Under the pieces are notes generated by a model, which ran no database searches, was not told the origin of the DNA, and saw only the letters and a list, made by a program, of their open reading frames with translations. A stretch of DNA of 43,147 nt, from IMG/VR virus record IMGVR_UViG_3300042006_000118, positions 1 to 43,147 of that record. One strand, written 5' to 3'. This stretch comes from a virus. The translations under genes and the position numbers were made by a program. Positions 21,956 to 30,827 of this stretch are shown in pieces. How positions within the stretch are numbered: the first letter of the stretch is position 1; the number at the start of each line of letters is the position of its first letter.

Positions 21956-22284
21956 CCGTAGCCGTTGCTGATCTGCTCCCCATCGAGCTGATTCGCAAGC
22001 ACTTGCGTCTGGATTATGAGGACGAAGACGACCTCATAATCCTGTACGCCGAGTCGGCGTTGGCCTGGGCGCTGTGGTTTTGTGACAACCCGAAACTTGT
22101 TGAAGTCGGGGATTTCCCTGCGAGCTTCAAGGCGGCGCTGCTGCTGCTGATTGGTCACTCGTATGCAAACAGGGAAGCGGTGGTGGTTGGCACGATCACC
22201 GCGGAGGTGCCGATGGCTGTTGAGTCTTTGTTGTGGTCGTCTCGGAATTGGTCGGGTCCCCCTGATCCAGTGGTGACACCATGA
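21952..22284 (+). CDS. Head-tail connector protein, gp6-like
   Basis: A 110-residue helical protein ([20 protein letters not shown], then [18 protein letters not shown]). The opening and the GHxYxNRE phrase are hallmarks of the HK97 gp6-like connector that binds under the portal. Overlaps flank it on both sides (ATGA). Confidence 0.88.
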   Translation: MTVAVADLLPIELIRKHLRLDYEDEDDLIILYAESALAWALWFCDNPKLVEVGDFPASFKAALLLLIGHSYANREAVVVGTITAEVPMAVESLLWSSRNWSGPPDPVVTP

Positions 22285-22619
22285 GAGCCGGATCTTTGCG
22301 GCATCGAATCACCTTCCAGAAGCCTGGTCTGGTTCAAGATCCAGAAACAGGTGAAATGCTGCCTGGTTGGCAACCGGTCTGGGAAAAGGTGCCGGCGGAG
22401 GTTTCGGCGCTCAGCGCTCGCGATTTGATTGCAGCGCAGGCGGGCCAGTCCGAAGCGTCCGGGCGAGTCGTGATTCGATACCGCCCCGGAGTCCTGCCTA
22501 CGATGCGCATCCTTCACCGTGGTGAAGTGTACGAAATCCAAGGTCAACCAATGCCTGATCCAGTGTCAGGCCTGGAGTACTTAACGATGCTGGTGGCGAA
22601 GGGGGTGAATGATGGCTGA
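22281..22619 (+). CDS. Head-tail adaptor (head closure) protein
   Basis: A 112-residue protein with [14 protein letters not shown] at the start and ALSARDLIAAQAGQSEASGR in the middle, the SPP1 gp16/HK97 head-closure pattern. It is beta-rich, as this family is. It overlaps the next gene. Confidence 0.9.
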   Translation: MRAGSLRHRITFQKPGLVQDPETGEMLPGWQPVWEKVPAEVSALSARDLIAAQAGQSEASGRVVIRYRPGVLPTMRILHRGEVYEIQGQPMPDPVSGLEYLTMLVAKGVNDG

Positions 22620-23097
22620 AAGCATTGAGTTCAGCCTGATCGGCATCGATTCCCTTCTTGGGAAACTCCAGTCTGTTAACTACGACATCAAGCGAAAGGG
22701 TGGCAGAGCGGCACTCCGCCGGGCTGCGCAGCTGGTTGCAGGTAAGTGGTCTGAAGGTGTTGAGCGCCTGGACGACAAAGAGACCGGTAGATCTATCGCT
22801 CAGAACATTGCCGTCCGCTGGAATGGTCGACGGTTCAGGTCCACTGGTGATCTTGCTTTTCGGATCGGCGTGTTGCATGGGGCTGTGTTGAAGGATGGCG
22901 GCAACAAGGCGGAAAACTCTCCAACACCGCACTGGCGTTTGCTGGAGTTTGGTACGGAGAATATTCGTGCCCAGCCATATGCTCGTAACGCCCTTGCCGA
23001 CAATATCAGCGCAGCGACTGGTGAGTTTATTAGCCAATACGAAAAGGCCATTGACCGTGCTATTCGTCGTGCACAGAAAGCGCGGAGGGTTAACTGA
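22609..23097 (+). CDS. HK97 gp10-like tail/neck protein
   Basis: A 162-residue protein. GIDSLLGKLQSVNYDIKRKG at the start and a C-terminal PYARNALADNISAATGEFIS match the HK97 gp10 family of tail-completion proteins. Two adjacent ATG codons (22609, 22612) are both possible starts behind GGGGGTG. Confidence 0.9.
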   Translation: MMAESIEFSLIGIDSLLGKLQSVNYDIKRKGGRAALRRAAQLVAGKWSEGVERLDDKETGRSIAQNIAVRWNGRRFRSTGDLAFRIGVLHGAVLKDGGNKAENSPTPHWRLLEFGTENIRAQPYARNALADNISAATGEFISQYEKAIDRAIRRAQKARRVN

Positions 23098-23465
23098 TGA
23101 ATACCGCGCCAATATTTGCAGTGTGCGCTGCAGACACTGTCGTCACCGCTGTGCTCGGCATTCAACCCACTCGCCTATATCCGTTCGGCGAAGCGCCTGA
23201 AGGGGTGATCAAGCCATACGCGGTTTGGCAGCTCCTGACCGGCTCTCCAGACAATTATCTTTCGGGCAGGCCGGACATCGACGGTTACACGCTTCAGGTC
23301 GATGTGTACGCCACAACGGCAGGTGATGCCAGGGCTGTGACTCAGGCGATCGCACGCGCGATCGAGCTCAAAGCCAACGTCACCCGTTGGGGCGGCGAAA
23401 CGAAAGACACCGCGACAAAGCTTTACCGGTCGAGCTTCGATATCGACTGGCTTGTACCCAGATAA
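23097..23465 (+). CDS. Tail completion/terminator protein, DUF3168 family
   Basis: A 122-residue protein with [37 protein letters not shown] and [21 protein letters not shown], the DUF3168 pattern (lambda U-like tail terminator). It ends the neck gene block; a terminator follows before the tail-tube gene. Confidence 0.88.
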   Translation: MNTAPIFAVCAADTVVTAVLGIQPTRLYPFGEAPEGVIKPYAVWQLLTGSPDNYLSGRPDIDGYTLQVDVYATTAGDARAVTQAIARAIELKANVTRWGGETKDTATKLYRSSFDIDWLVPR

Positions 23466-23484
23466 CGAACACCCCCTGAACCAG

Positions 23485-23506
23485 CCCGCCGAGTGCGGGT
23501 TTTTTT
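23485..23506 (+). terminator. Intrinsic terminator before the tail-tube gene
   Basis: CCCGC-cgagt-GCGGG followed by seven T. A short stem, perhaps partial, 14 nt before the Shine-Dalgarno of the tail-tube gene. Confidence 0.7.
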
Positions 23507-23529
23507 GTGCCCGACATTTGGAGAATGCC

Positions 23530-24264
23530 ATGTCGATCCTTTCCCAAGGAACCCAGATCTACGCGCTCGTGCCGTCTGCTTCGAATCCTGCAGTGTTTGA
23601 AATCCTCGAGATTGAATGCGCCACTGCGTTCAGCCCAGGCGGTAACCCTGCCGACCAGATCGAAACCACCTGCCTCAGTGGCAAGGTGCGCACCTACATG
23701 CGCGGCTTGCGCACCCCAGGTCAGGCGTCGTTGACGCTGAACGCGGATCCCCGTAACGCCTCTCACGTGCGACTGCATCAGTTGTCCGAAGACGACAGCA
23801 TCGAAAACATCCACTGGGCAGTCGGCTGGTCGGACGGTACTGGCATCGAGCCGACCGTCGCCGTGGCTGGATCTCTGGCAGAAATCAGCCTCACTGCTGG
23901 CGGCACCGGTTACACCACCGCTCCGACCGTGGCCATTACTGGCGGCGGCGGTACCGGCGCGACTGCAACCGCGACCATCAGCGGTGGCTCGGTGACAGGC
24001 TTCAACATCATCAACCCAGGCACCGGTTACACCTCGACTCCAACTGTTGCGCTCACGGGCGGCGCGGGCACCGGTGCGACGGCGACGGCTGAACTGGCTG
24101 AAAGTAACGACTTCGTGCTTCCGACCGGCCGCACCTGGTACGTGTTCGACGGCTACGTCTCCGACTTCCCGTTCGACTTCTCCGCCAACACCGTGGTCAC
24201 CACGGCCGCAACCATCCAGCGTTCGGGCGGCTCCGCCTGGATTCGCAAAACCACGAACGTTTAA
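23530..24264 (+). CDS. Major tail tube protein with inserted Gly-rich repeats
   Basis: A 244-residue protein. Residues 1-115 and 192-244 form a lambda V-like tube domain ([40 protein letters not shown]). Between them, about 117-190, lie two imperfect repeats of 33-37 residues, each with a GTGYTxxPTVAxTGG phrase and GTGATATA. This domain is probably displayed on the tail outside. Similar repeats occur in secreted adhesin-like and tail proteins. GGAGAATGCC precedes ATG 23530. Confidence 0.88.
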   Translation: MSILSQGTQIYALVPSASNPAVFEILEIECATAFSPGGNPADQIETTCLSGKVRTYMRGLRTPGQASLTLNADPRNASHVRLHQLSEDDSIENIHWAVGWSDGTGIEPTVAVAGSLAEISLTAGGTGYTTAPTVAITGGGGTGATATATISGGSVTGFNIINPGTGYTSTPTVALTGGAGTGATATAELAESNDFVLPTGRTWYVFDGYVSDFPFDFSANTVVTTAATIQRSGGSAWIRKTTNV

Positions 24265-24273
24265 GGCGCTGAT

Positions 24274-24699
24274 ATGCAGCTGAGTATCAAGGCATTGATG
24301 GAGAACGGGGCGTTCACTGGCCGACCCGTCGAGAAGGAAATCGTCTGGGTCCAGAACGGAACCGAACTGAAGGCCACGGTCTTCGTTCGGCCGCTGGGAT
24401 ATCGGTCTGCCGTGAGCGACGTTCTTTCGTCGTTTGGCAAACAGGACGGTGCGGCCGGCCGCATTGCCGCGTGCATCTGCGACGAAGCTGGTGTGCCGGT
24501 TTTCACGGTCGGCGACATTACCGGTGAGGCTGACCCGGAGCGCGGCGAGCTTAACAGCGAACTTTCCAAAGCGTTGCTCTCTGCCATTGGCGAGGTAACG
24601 CAGATGGGAAAGACGAAGAGCTCACCGACACCGACGAGCTCTGGCACGAAATCGCCATCTCGATCGGCGCAACGGTCGCGGAAGCCCAAGAGCGCGTAA
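24274..24699 (+). CDS. Tail assembly chaperone G
   Basis: A 141-residue protein as read in the zero frame. The body (about 1-110, LSIKALMENGAFTGRPVEKE) resembles lambda G-type chaperones, which coat the tape-measure protein during tail assembly. The last about 30 residues (SSPTPTSSGTKSPSRSAQ) look unlike protein, consistent with frameshifting at 24606-24612 giving the functional G-T product for a fraction of ribosomes. Confidence 0.85.
   Translation: MQLSIKALMENGAFTGRPVEKEIVWVQNGTELKATVFVRPLGYRSAVSDVLSSFGKQDGAAGRIAACICDEAGVPVFTVGDITGEADPERGELNSELSKALLSAIGEVTQMGKTKSSPTPTSSGTKSPSRSAQRSRKPKSA
24606..24612 (+). other. -1 ribosomal frameshift site GGGAAAG
   Basis: The zero frame reads GGA AAG and after a -1 slip reads GGG AAA. 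This is the same heptamer as in phage lambda G-T. The T frame opens immediately after and runs to 24908. Confidence 0.85.
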
Positions 24700-24908
24700 G
24701 CCTGTCCGAGTTCCGGAGTTGGAATCGGTACCGCGCCAAGCGCGGGTCTCTCAACTTCGGCATGCGGATCGAATACGGCACCGCAATGCTGGCCAGCCTG
24801 TATGCCAACACCCACACGCAGCATGGTGGCTACACCGTTGTGGACTTCATGCCGCACGAATCGGAGCGTCCGGTAACGCTGGAGGAGGCGATGAAATCCT
24901 GGGGGTGA
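24612..24908 (+). CDS. Tail chaperone T part (made as G-T frameshift fusion)
   Basis: About 98 residues read in the -1 frame after the slippery site: DEELTDTDELWHEIAISIGA onward to the TGA at 24906. It has no good start of its own. The fused protein (24274-24612 plus 24612-24908) would be 211 residues. Directly followed by the tape-measure gene, as in lambda. Confidence 0.82.
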   Translation, partial: DEELTDTDELWHEIAISIGATVAEAQERVSLSEFRSWNRYRAKRGSLNFGMRIEYGTAMLASLYANTHTQHGGYTVVDFMPHESERPVTLEEAMKSWG

Positions 24909-24957
24909 GCGCGGCCCTTTTGTAAGCCCGAACGGGTGGTCTCACTTGGAGTTATAA

Positions 24958-27894
24958 ATGGCCAATTCACTGGGCACGCTGACGCTCGATCTGATCGCGC
25001 GCATCGGTGGTTTCACTGGTCCGCTCGACAAGGCCGAGGCCTCTGCTCGCAAGTCCGGCAAGGGCATCGCTGAATCGGCCAACGTCGCGTCGCTGGCGTG
25101 GACTGCGCTCGGCGAGGTAATCGCCGGCGCGGTTGCTGGTTTCTCGGCCGGCGCCGTGTTTACCAGTTTCATCACGGAAACTCGCGACGCAGAGAAAGAA
25201 CAGGCGCAGCTGGCCGCCGTGCTCAAATCCACTGGCGAGGCTGCCGGGTTCAGCCGTGATCAGCTGAACGACATGGCCGACGCCATGGAAAAGGCAACCA
25301 CCTTTTCCGGCGGCGATATCAACCAGGCGCAGACCGCGCTTCTGGCATTCACCGGGATCGTGGGCGACCAGTTCACGCGGGCTTTGAAGTCTGCGTCTGA
25401 TATGGCCGCGCGCACCGGTACATCGGTTGTTCAGGCTGCTGAGACGATCGGGCGGGCGCTTGACGTGCCAACTGATGGCCTCGGTGCGCTGAGCAAGCAG
25501 GGATTCAGGTTCACCGAGGATCAGAAGAAACTGGCTGAAGCCATGGAGTCGACCGGCGATATTGCCGGCGCCCAGGGCATCATCCTGAAAGCGCTGGAAG
25601 AATCCTACGGCGGCGCGGCGGCGGCTGCGCGCGATACGTTCGGCGGTTCGCTGGATGCGTTGCGCAATACCGTTGCCGGGCTGTTGACTGGCGAGGGTGG
25701 TCTAGATGGCGCGCGCTCCGCCATTGAAGCGGTGAACACTGCGCTTGCCTCGCCGGCGGCGCGCACGGTGCTGGGCCTTACCGCTCAGGCGGCGACAGCG
25801 TTGGCCGTGGTTCTGGCCACACGCCTTGCTGCTGGTGCGGTGGCAAGCGGCGCCGCGTTCGCAATGGCTCAGGTTGAAGCAGTGCGCTACCAGCTTGCCC
25901 TGGCTCGAATGGCAGGCGTTGCGCCGGCGACTGCGGCCGGTCTTGTGAGTGTTGGCGTTGCAGCGCGTGGTGCGTCTGCGGCTATGGCGTTGCTTGGCGG
26001 CCCGGTAGGGGTTGCCCTGCTTGCGGCCAGTGCTCTGGCGTACTTTGCCATGAGCGGTGACGACGCTGAGGAAAGCGCTACGTCGCTCGGCCAGAAAGTC
26101 GATCTGTTGAATCAGTCGTTCGACGGGTTCACGAAGAACCAGGCCGCCGGCGCGCTGCAGGACATCAACAAGGATTTGATGGACGCCCAGTTGCTCGCCA
26201 TCGATGCGGAAAGCTCGGTGGCCCTATATCAGCGACTGCTTCGTGAGCATCCTGATGACTCGCGTCAGCGAGAGTGGAATGAGTCGCTGGTCACCGCGCA
26301 GGCCGAATTGGACACCGTACGCCAAAAAGCTGAGGCCTACGGCAATCAAATCAAAGTGCTCAACGGAATCATCGCTGCACCGGTTTCCGTCGAGCAGTCG
26401 AAGGCATTCAAGGAACTCGCAAAAAACCTCGACGAACAGATCCTGTTGTCGGGGAAGAAGACCAACGCTGACAAGCTTGCTGCCCGCATTGGTGCCGGTC
26501 TGGTTACAGGACTCAAGCAGGGCGAGGGTGATCTGCTGATCGCCAAAGCCAAAACTCTGGATGCGAGTGAGGCCGCGCTCGACGCTCAGAAGAAATACGC
26601 CGCTGAGGCTTTGCAGGCTTCAAAGGCAGCGGAATCAGAAGCCAAGGCGCTGGCGAAGCGCGGCGACGATGCGGCTACGGATTACCAGCGTCAGATCGCA
26701 CTGATCAACACCAGCGGCGAGGCGCAGAAGAAAGCCACCGAGATGGACAAGCTCCGTTTCGAATTGGCGTCCGGCAAGCTGACCGGTCTCAACGAAAGCC
26801 AGCAAAAGCGGTTGCAGGGACTGGCTGCCGAGATCGACGCCTTGCAAAGTCTGAAGGTTGCGAACGAAGAAGAGGCGAAAGCCGCGGCGTTTGCGGCCAC
26901 TCTCAAATCGGCCAACGACACCACGCGTTCCGGATTCGACATGGAGCTGGCTGGCGCCGGGATGGGTGACAAGGCCCGCGATCGGCTGCGCGAGGATCTC
27001 GCCATTCAGCAGGACTACAACCAGCAGATGGCGGACCTGCAAAAGCAGATGAACGCCGGCGACATCACCAAAGAGCTGTACGACAAGGAAACCGGTTTGC
27101 TCAAAGAAGCCTTGGCAGAGCGGATGGTGTTGCAGCAGGACTTTTACAACCGTCAGGACGAGGCGCAATCAAGCTGGGTCGATGGCGCCTCGGATGCATT
27201 CAACGACTACGTCGACAATGCCCGCGACCTGACCACCCAGACACGGCAGGCTTTCAGCTCCCTTTATGACGGGCTCACTGACGCGGCTGTCGAGTGGGCG
27301 TTCGGCGCAGATATGACGTTCAAGGATGTCGCGACCAGTTTCGCGAAGATGATCGCCAAGATGGCATTGCAGGCGGCGGCTTCGAATGTATTTGCCAGCG
27401 TCGCCGGCAGTGCGATCGGCTCGGCGTTTGGTGGCGGGGGCGGTGCAGCGGCATCAGCGGGCAGCACGGCCGCTGGGTACTCGTCCGACGTTTTATCGCA
27501 ATGGCCCGGCCTTTCTGATGGTGGATATACAGGAGATGGCGGGAAGTACGAGCCGAAAGGGATCGTGCACGGCGGCGAAGTTGTGATCCGCAAGGAAGTG
27601 GTTCAGCAGCCCGGTATGCGGCGCTACCTGGAAGACCTCAACAAAAACGGGAAGGGCTATGCCGATGGTGGTTTTGTCGGTTCCTCGGGCGGGTCTGGCG
27701 GGGCGTCTTCTGCTCCCGGCGTGGTTATCCAGCAATCGTTCGCGATCCAGGGTGCAGATTCAGGCACCACACCGCAGGATTCACAGGCACTGGGCCAGGC
27801 CTACGCGGACGTGGCGCGGCGCGGTGCTCAACAGGAAATCGCCAAAGAAAGCGCAGTCGGCGGATCAATCTGGAGGCTCGTAAATGGCCGTTGA
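24958..27894 (+). CDS. Tail tape measure protein
   Basis: A 978-residue protein setting tail length. The N-terminus (LGTLTLDLIARIGGFTGPLD) and a helical domain with ATTFSGGDINQAQTALLAFT are typical, followed by a hydrophobic segment (about 320-370, AAMALLGGPVGVALLAASAL), long coiled coils (about 440-760), and a C-terminal part with a second hydrophobic region and Gly-rich tail containing DGGYTGDGGKYEPKGIVHGG, the conserved end of lambda-type tape measures. At roughly 1.5 angstrom per residue the tail would be near 145 nm. It overlaps the next gene. Confidence 0.95.
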   Translation: MANSLGTLTLDLIARIGGFTGPLDKAEASARKSGKGIAESANVASLAWTALGEVIAGAVAGFSAGAVFTSFITETRDAEKEQAQLAAVLKSTGEAAGFSRDQLNDMADAMEKATTFSGGDINQAQTALLAFTGIVGDQFTRALKSASDMAARTGTSVVQAAETIGRALDVPTDGLGALSKQGFRFTEDQKKLAEAMESTGDIAGAQGIILKALEESYGGAAAAARDTFGGSLDALRNTVAGLLTGEGGLDGARSAIEAVNTALASPAARTVLGLTAQAATALAVVLATRLAAGAVASGAAFAMAQVEAVRYQLALARMAGVAPATAAGLVSVGVAARGASAAMALLGGPVGVALLAASALAYFAMSGDDAEESATSLGQKVDLLNQSFDGFTKNQAAGALQDINKDLMDAQLLAIDAESSVALYQRLLREHPDDSRQREWNESLVTAQAELDTVRQKAEAYGNQIKVLNGIIAAPVSVEQSKAFKELAKNLDEQILLSGKKTNADKLAARIGAGLVTGLKQGEGDLLIAKAKTLDASEAALDAQKKYAAEALQASKAAESEAKALAKRGDDAATDYQRQIALINTSGEAQKKATEMDKLRFELASGKLTGLNESQQKRLQGLAAEIDALQSLKVANEEEAKAAAFAATLKSANDTTRSGFDMELAGAGMGDKARDRLREDLAIQQDYNQQMADLQKQMNAGDITKELYDKETGLLKEALAERMVLQQDFYNRQDEAQSSWVDGASDAFNDYVDNARDLTTQTRQAFSSLYDGLTDAAVEWAFGADMTFKDVATSFAKMIAKMALQAAASNVFASVAGSAIGSAFGGGGGAAASAGSTAAGYSSDVLSQWPGLSDGGYTGDGGKYEPKGIVHGGEVVIRKEVVQQPGMRRYLEDLNKNGKGYADGGFVGSSGGSGGASSAPGVVIQQSFAIQGADSGTTPQDSQALGQAYADVARRGAQQEIAKESAVGGSIWRLVNGR

Positions 27895-28222
27895 GACATT
27901 CACCTGGTGCCCACTGATTTCTACCACCAGCGCCCCGGAGTATCGGAACCGCAGCTCTAAATTCGGCAGCGGTTACGAGCAGGTGGTTGGGGATGGCCCG
28001 AACAATCGGGTTGATTCGTGGCCGCTGACCTTTGTCGTGAAAGAGGCCGTCGCGGTGCAGATCAAGGCGTTCCTTGATCGTCACGCTGGGCACAAGTCGT
28101 TCTTCTGGACACCGCCCCTCGGTGAGCTCTCGTTCTTCCGGGCGACCGCTCCGACCATCACCCCGAATGGCGCCGGCGTATTCACGCTGGCCACCACGTT
28201 CACTCAATCGTTTCTTCCATAA
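27884..28222 (+). CDS. Minor tail protein M-like
   Basis: A 112-residue beta-rich protein: FTWCPLISTTSAPEYRNRSS and GHKSFFWTPPLGELSFFRA match the phage minor tail (gpM) family of the tail tip. TGGAGG lies upstream of ATG 27884; it overlaps the tape-measure gene by 11 nt. Confidence 0.9.
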   Translation: MAVETFTWCPLISTTSAPEYRNRSSKFGSGYEQVVGDGPNNRVDSWPLTFVVKEAVAVQIKAFLDRHAGHKSFFWTPPLGELSFFRATAPTITPNGAGVFTLATTFTQSFLP

Positions 28223-28231
28223 GGGGCAACC

Positions 28232-28981
28232 ATGCCGCTGATCAGTGACATCCAGGTGCTTGAGCCTGGCAGCGAAGTGCTGCTGTTTGAACTGGACGGT
28301 ACGGACTACGGTGCGGATGTTCTGCGCTTTCATGGGCATTCAATCCCGCACACGCCGGCCGAACTGATCGCCGCCGGCGCCGATGCCGACCAACTGCCGG
28401 CGAAGGCGATCTACTGGCAGGGTAATGAATACAGCGCCTGGCCGATGCAGATAGACGGCATCGAAACCAACGGGGACGGCACTGCGGTTCGTCCGACTCT
28501 GTCGGTTGGCAACGTCAACGGGCGCATCACCGCACTCTGTCTCGCGTTCGAGGATCTGCTCGAGTTCAAGCTGACGATGCGCCACACACTCGGCACCTAC
28601 CTCGACGCAGCGAACTTCCCGGCCGGCAACCCAACGGCCGACCCTACCCAAGAGACGATCGAGGTCTGGTACGTCGACCAGAAAACGAACGAGGACGGGG
28701 AGAACGTCAGTTGGGAGTTGGCCAGCCCAGGCGACGTGGGCAATGAGTCGATCGGGCGCCAGGCCACAACGCTTTGCCATTGGTGTCTCACCGGCGGCTA
28801 CCGCGGCCCTAACTGCGGCTACACCGGCCCGTACGTCACTAAAGACGGCGTCATCACCGACAATCCGGAAATCGACCAATGCGACGCCACGCTGGGCAAG
28901 GGCTGCATCCCGCGCTTCGGCGAAGGAAACCCGCTGCCGTTCGGTGGCTTCCCGGCCGTTTCCCTAATCGCACGGAGCTGA
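28232..28981 (+). CDS. Minor tail protein L-like
   Basis: A 249-residue protein with DIQVLEPGSEVLLFELDGTD at the start and four conserved cysteines in the second half (CHWCLTGGYRGPNCGYTGPY, and C near 215), the lambda gpL pattern known to bind an iron-sulfur cluster. Part of the tail tip complex. Confidence 0.9.
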   Translation: MPLISDIQVLEPGSEVLLFELDGTDYGADVLRFHGHSIPHTPAELIAAGADADQLPAKAIYWQGNEYSAWPMQIDGIETNGDGTAVRPTLSVGNVNGRITALCLAFEDLLEFKLTMRHTLGTYLDAANFPAGNPTADPTQETIEVWYVDQKTNEDGENVSWELASPGDVGNESIGRQATTLCHWCLTGGYRGPNCGYTGPYVTKDGVITDNPEIDQCDATLGKGCIPRFGEGNPLPFGGFPAVSLIARS

Positions 28982-28982
28982 C

Positions 28983-29738
28983 ATGCGAAAGCACATCTTG
29001 AATGCGATCCAGGCGCACGCGGCGGCCGAGTACCCGAAAGAGTGCTGCGGTCTGCTGCTGGCGATCGGACGCAAGCAACAATACTTCCCCTGCATCAATG
29101 TCTCGACGGAGCCGAACGAAGAGTTCCGAATCGATCCCGAGCAGTACGCAGCTGCCGAAGATGAAGGCGAAGTTATCGGCGTAATTCATTCACATCCGGA
29201 CGCCACCAGCAGGCCCTCACCGCGCGACCTTGCGATGTGCGAAGCGACGGCGATGCCCTGGCACATTCTGAGCTGGCCCGAGGGCGATCTGCGCACCATC
29301 GTGCCGACCGGCGAGGTGCCGCTGCTGAAACGGCCATTTGTGCACGGGGCGTGGGACTGCTGGCAGGTGTGCGCCGATTGGTACAAGCGCGAGTGGGGGC
29401 TGGAATTCGAAGCGTTCAAGCGAGCCGATGGCTGGTGGGAAAGCAAGGACAACACCAGCCTGTACGAAGCGAACTATGAGGCCGCCGGCTTCTACCGCGT
29501 GGACCAGCCGCAGCGCGGTGACATGATCGTGATGGGAGTGGGTCGCACCGTTTATCCGAACCATGCGGGGATATTCCTCGGCGCCGATCCGGCACTGCCC
29601 GGCGAGGACGCAGCAACCTTCGGCCCCGGCCCGTTCCTGCTGCACCACCTGTACGGCAGGCCATCTGAGGTCATTGTCTTCGGCGGCCCGTGGCGCGACC
29701 GCACGCGACTGGTGCTGCGCCACAAGGGCGCGCAGTGA
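28983..29738 (+). CDS. Tail tip assembly protein K-like (JAMM + NlpC/P60)
   Basis: A 251-residue protein of two domains. The N-terminal JAMM/MPN+ protease has His69-Ser-His71-Pro, Ser79 and Asp82 (HSHPDATSRPSPRD), a zinc-dependent isopeptidase motif. The C-terminal NlpC/P60 domain has Cys126 (AWDCWQV) and His194 (NHAGIFLG). Lambda K has the same domain pair and works in tail assembly and cell-wall passage. It follows L, as in lambda. Confidence 0.93.
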   Translation: MRKHILNAIQAHAAAEYPKECCGLLLAIGRKQQYFPCINVSTEPNEEFRIDPEQYAAAEDEGEVIGVIHSHPDATSRPSPRDLAMCEATAMPWHILSWPEGDLRTIVPTGEVPLLKRPFVHGAWDCWQVCADWYKREWGLEFEAFKRADGWWESKDNTSLYEANYEAAGFYRVDQPQRGDMIVMGVGRTVYPNHAGIFLGADPALPGEDAATFGPGPFLLHHLYGRPSEVIVFGGPWRDRTRLVLRHKGAQ

Positions 29739-29770
29739 TATCGTGGGCCATTTCCACAGGAGTGACCTGC

Positions 29771-30115
29771 ATGAAATTCATCGTAGTGGCTTTGGCTGCA
29801 GCGCTGTTGGCGGGGTGTGCGTCGCCCGGCGACGTGAAGAAGAATGATCCGACAATCAGTACTTCAACTGGCAAGTCGGCCAAGAAGTATGCGCTATGCG
29901 TTTTCCCAAAATGGCAAGAGCAGCGCTCGACGGCGACAATGTCTGAAACCGAGAACGGATATCGCTTGGTGATTGCTACTGACATGATGACGGATGAGGT
30001 TCTCGAGATTTCCAGTGCTGGCTCCGGCAGCAAGGTCGCCTTATACCAGCGGATGCCGTGGTCCCAGATGTGGGGGCGAGGCGCGCTGGAAGCCGCTGTC
30101 CGCGAGTGTTTGTGA
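29771..30115 (+). CDS. Small lipoprotein inserted in the tail operon
   Basis: A 114-residue protein with a type II signal peptide: MKFIVVALAAALLAGCASPG, lipobox LAGC with Cys16. The mature part is about 98 residues and has no recognised family. AGGAG precedes the ATG by 7 nt. It sits between K and I homologues and is followed by a strong terminator, so it is a likely moron. Small phage lipoproteins such as Cor and Llp block receptors and exclude superinfecting phages; that role is possible but unproven here. Confidence 0.75.
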   Translation: MKFIVVALAAALLAGCASPGDVKKNDPTISTSTGKSAKKYALCVFPKWQEQRSTATMSETENGYRLVIATDMMTDEVLEISSAGSGSKVALYQRMPWSQMWGRGALEAAVRECL

Positions 30116-30132
30116 CACGATCAAATCAATCA

Positions 30133-30156
30133 AACCGCCATATGGCGGTTTTTTTT
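30133..30156 (+). terminator. Intrinsic terminator after the lipoprotein gene
   Basis: The perfect palindrome AACCGCCATATGGCGGTT followed by T residues to 30156. It isolates the lipoprotein transcript from the I gene. Confidence 0.82.
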
Positions 30157-30175
30157 CGTCGGGAGAAAATGCGTA

Positions 30176-30769
30176 ATGGCGGCGACAGCGTCGAATCCTT
30201 CAATGACAACCATCCTATTATCAGGGCCGCTGGCAAAACTGTTCGGGCGCACTCATTACCGGGAACTTGGAACAAAGTCAGTGAGCGAAGCCTTTAAAGC
30301 TTTGAAATGCACGCTCGATGGATTTGAGCAGGCGATCAAAGATTTAGATCTGCGCGGCATGCGTTTCGCGATCTTCCGTAATAAAAAGAACGTCGGCGAG
30401 AAGGATTTCTCATTGGGCGGCACACAGGAAATTCGTATTGTCCCGGTGATTACAGGCAGCAAACGCGCCGGAGTACTCCAAACAATTATTGGAGTGGTGC
30501 TCATCGCGGCTTCTTTCTTCGCGGGCGGTGCTGGGCCGACCCTCTTTTCAGCAGGTGTTGGTCTGACGATTGGTGGTGTCGTGCAACTCCTCAGCCCTCA
30601 AGCGACGGGACTGAAGCAAAGCGCATCCCCCGAAAACTCCCCGTCCTACGCCTTCGGCAGCGCCAAGAACACCACTGCCAGCGGCAACCCGGTGCCGATC
30701 TGCATCGGCGAACGCCGGTGGGGCGGGATGATTATCTCGGCCTCGATCCTAGCTGAAGACAAAGTGTAA
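30176..30769 (+). CDS. Tail assembly protein I-like
   Basis: A 197-residue protein: a ubiquitin-like N-terminal region (TILLSGPLAKLFGRTHYREL), then a hydrophobic stretch about 100-140 (VLQTIIGVVLIAASFFAGG), and a C-terminal ENSPSYAFGSAKNTTASGNP that is shared by lambda I-type proteins. It assists assembly of the tail tip with K and J. GGGAGA lies upstream. Confidence 0.9.
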   Translation: MAATASNPSMTTILLSGPLAKLFGRTHYRELGTKSVSEAFKALKCTLDGFEQAIKDLDLRGMRFAIFRNKKNVGEKDFSLGGTQEIRIVPVITGSKRAGVLQTIIGVVLIAASFFAGGAGPTLFSAGVGLTIGGVVQLLSPQATGLKQSASPENSPSYAFGSAKNTTASGNPVPICIGERRWGGMIISASILAEDKV

Positions 30770-30788
30770 TCAGGACAGCAGCACAGCT

Positions 30789-30811
30789 ACCGCCCGCGAG
30801 GCGGTTTTTTT
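30789..30811 (+). terminator. Intrinsic terminator before the J gene
   Basis: ACCGCC-cgcga-GGCGGT followed by seven T. It abuts the Shine-Dalgarno of the next gene (TGGAGG). Confidence 0.78.
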
Positions 30812-30827
30812 ATGCCTGGAGGAAAGC

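Noticed and set aside
29237-29664. Several ORFs of 62-82 residues around the K-like gene
   Set aside because: All overlap the JAMM/NlpC gene in other frames and show only Arg/Ala-rich composition.
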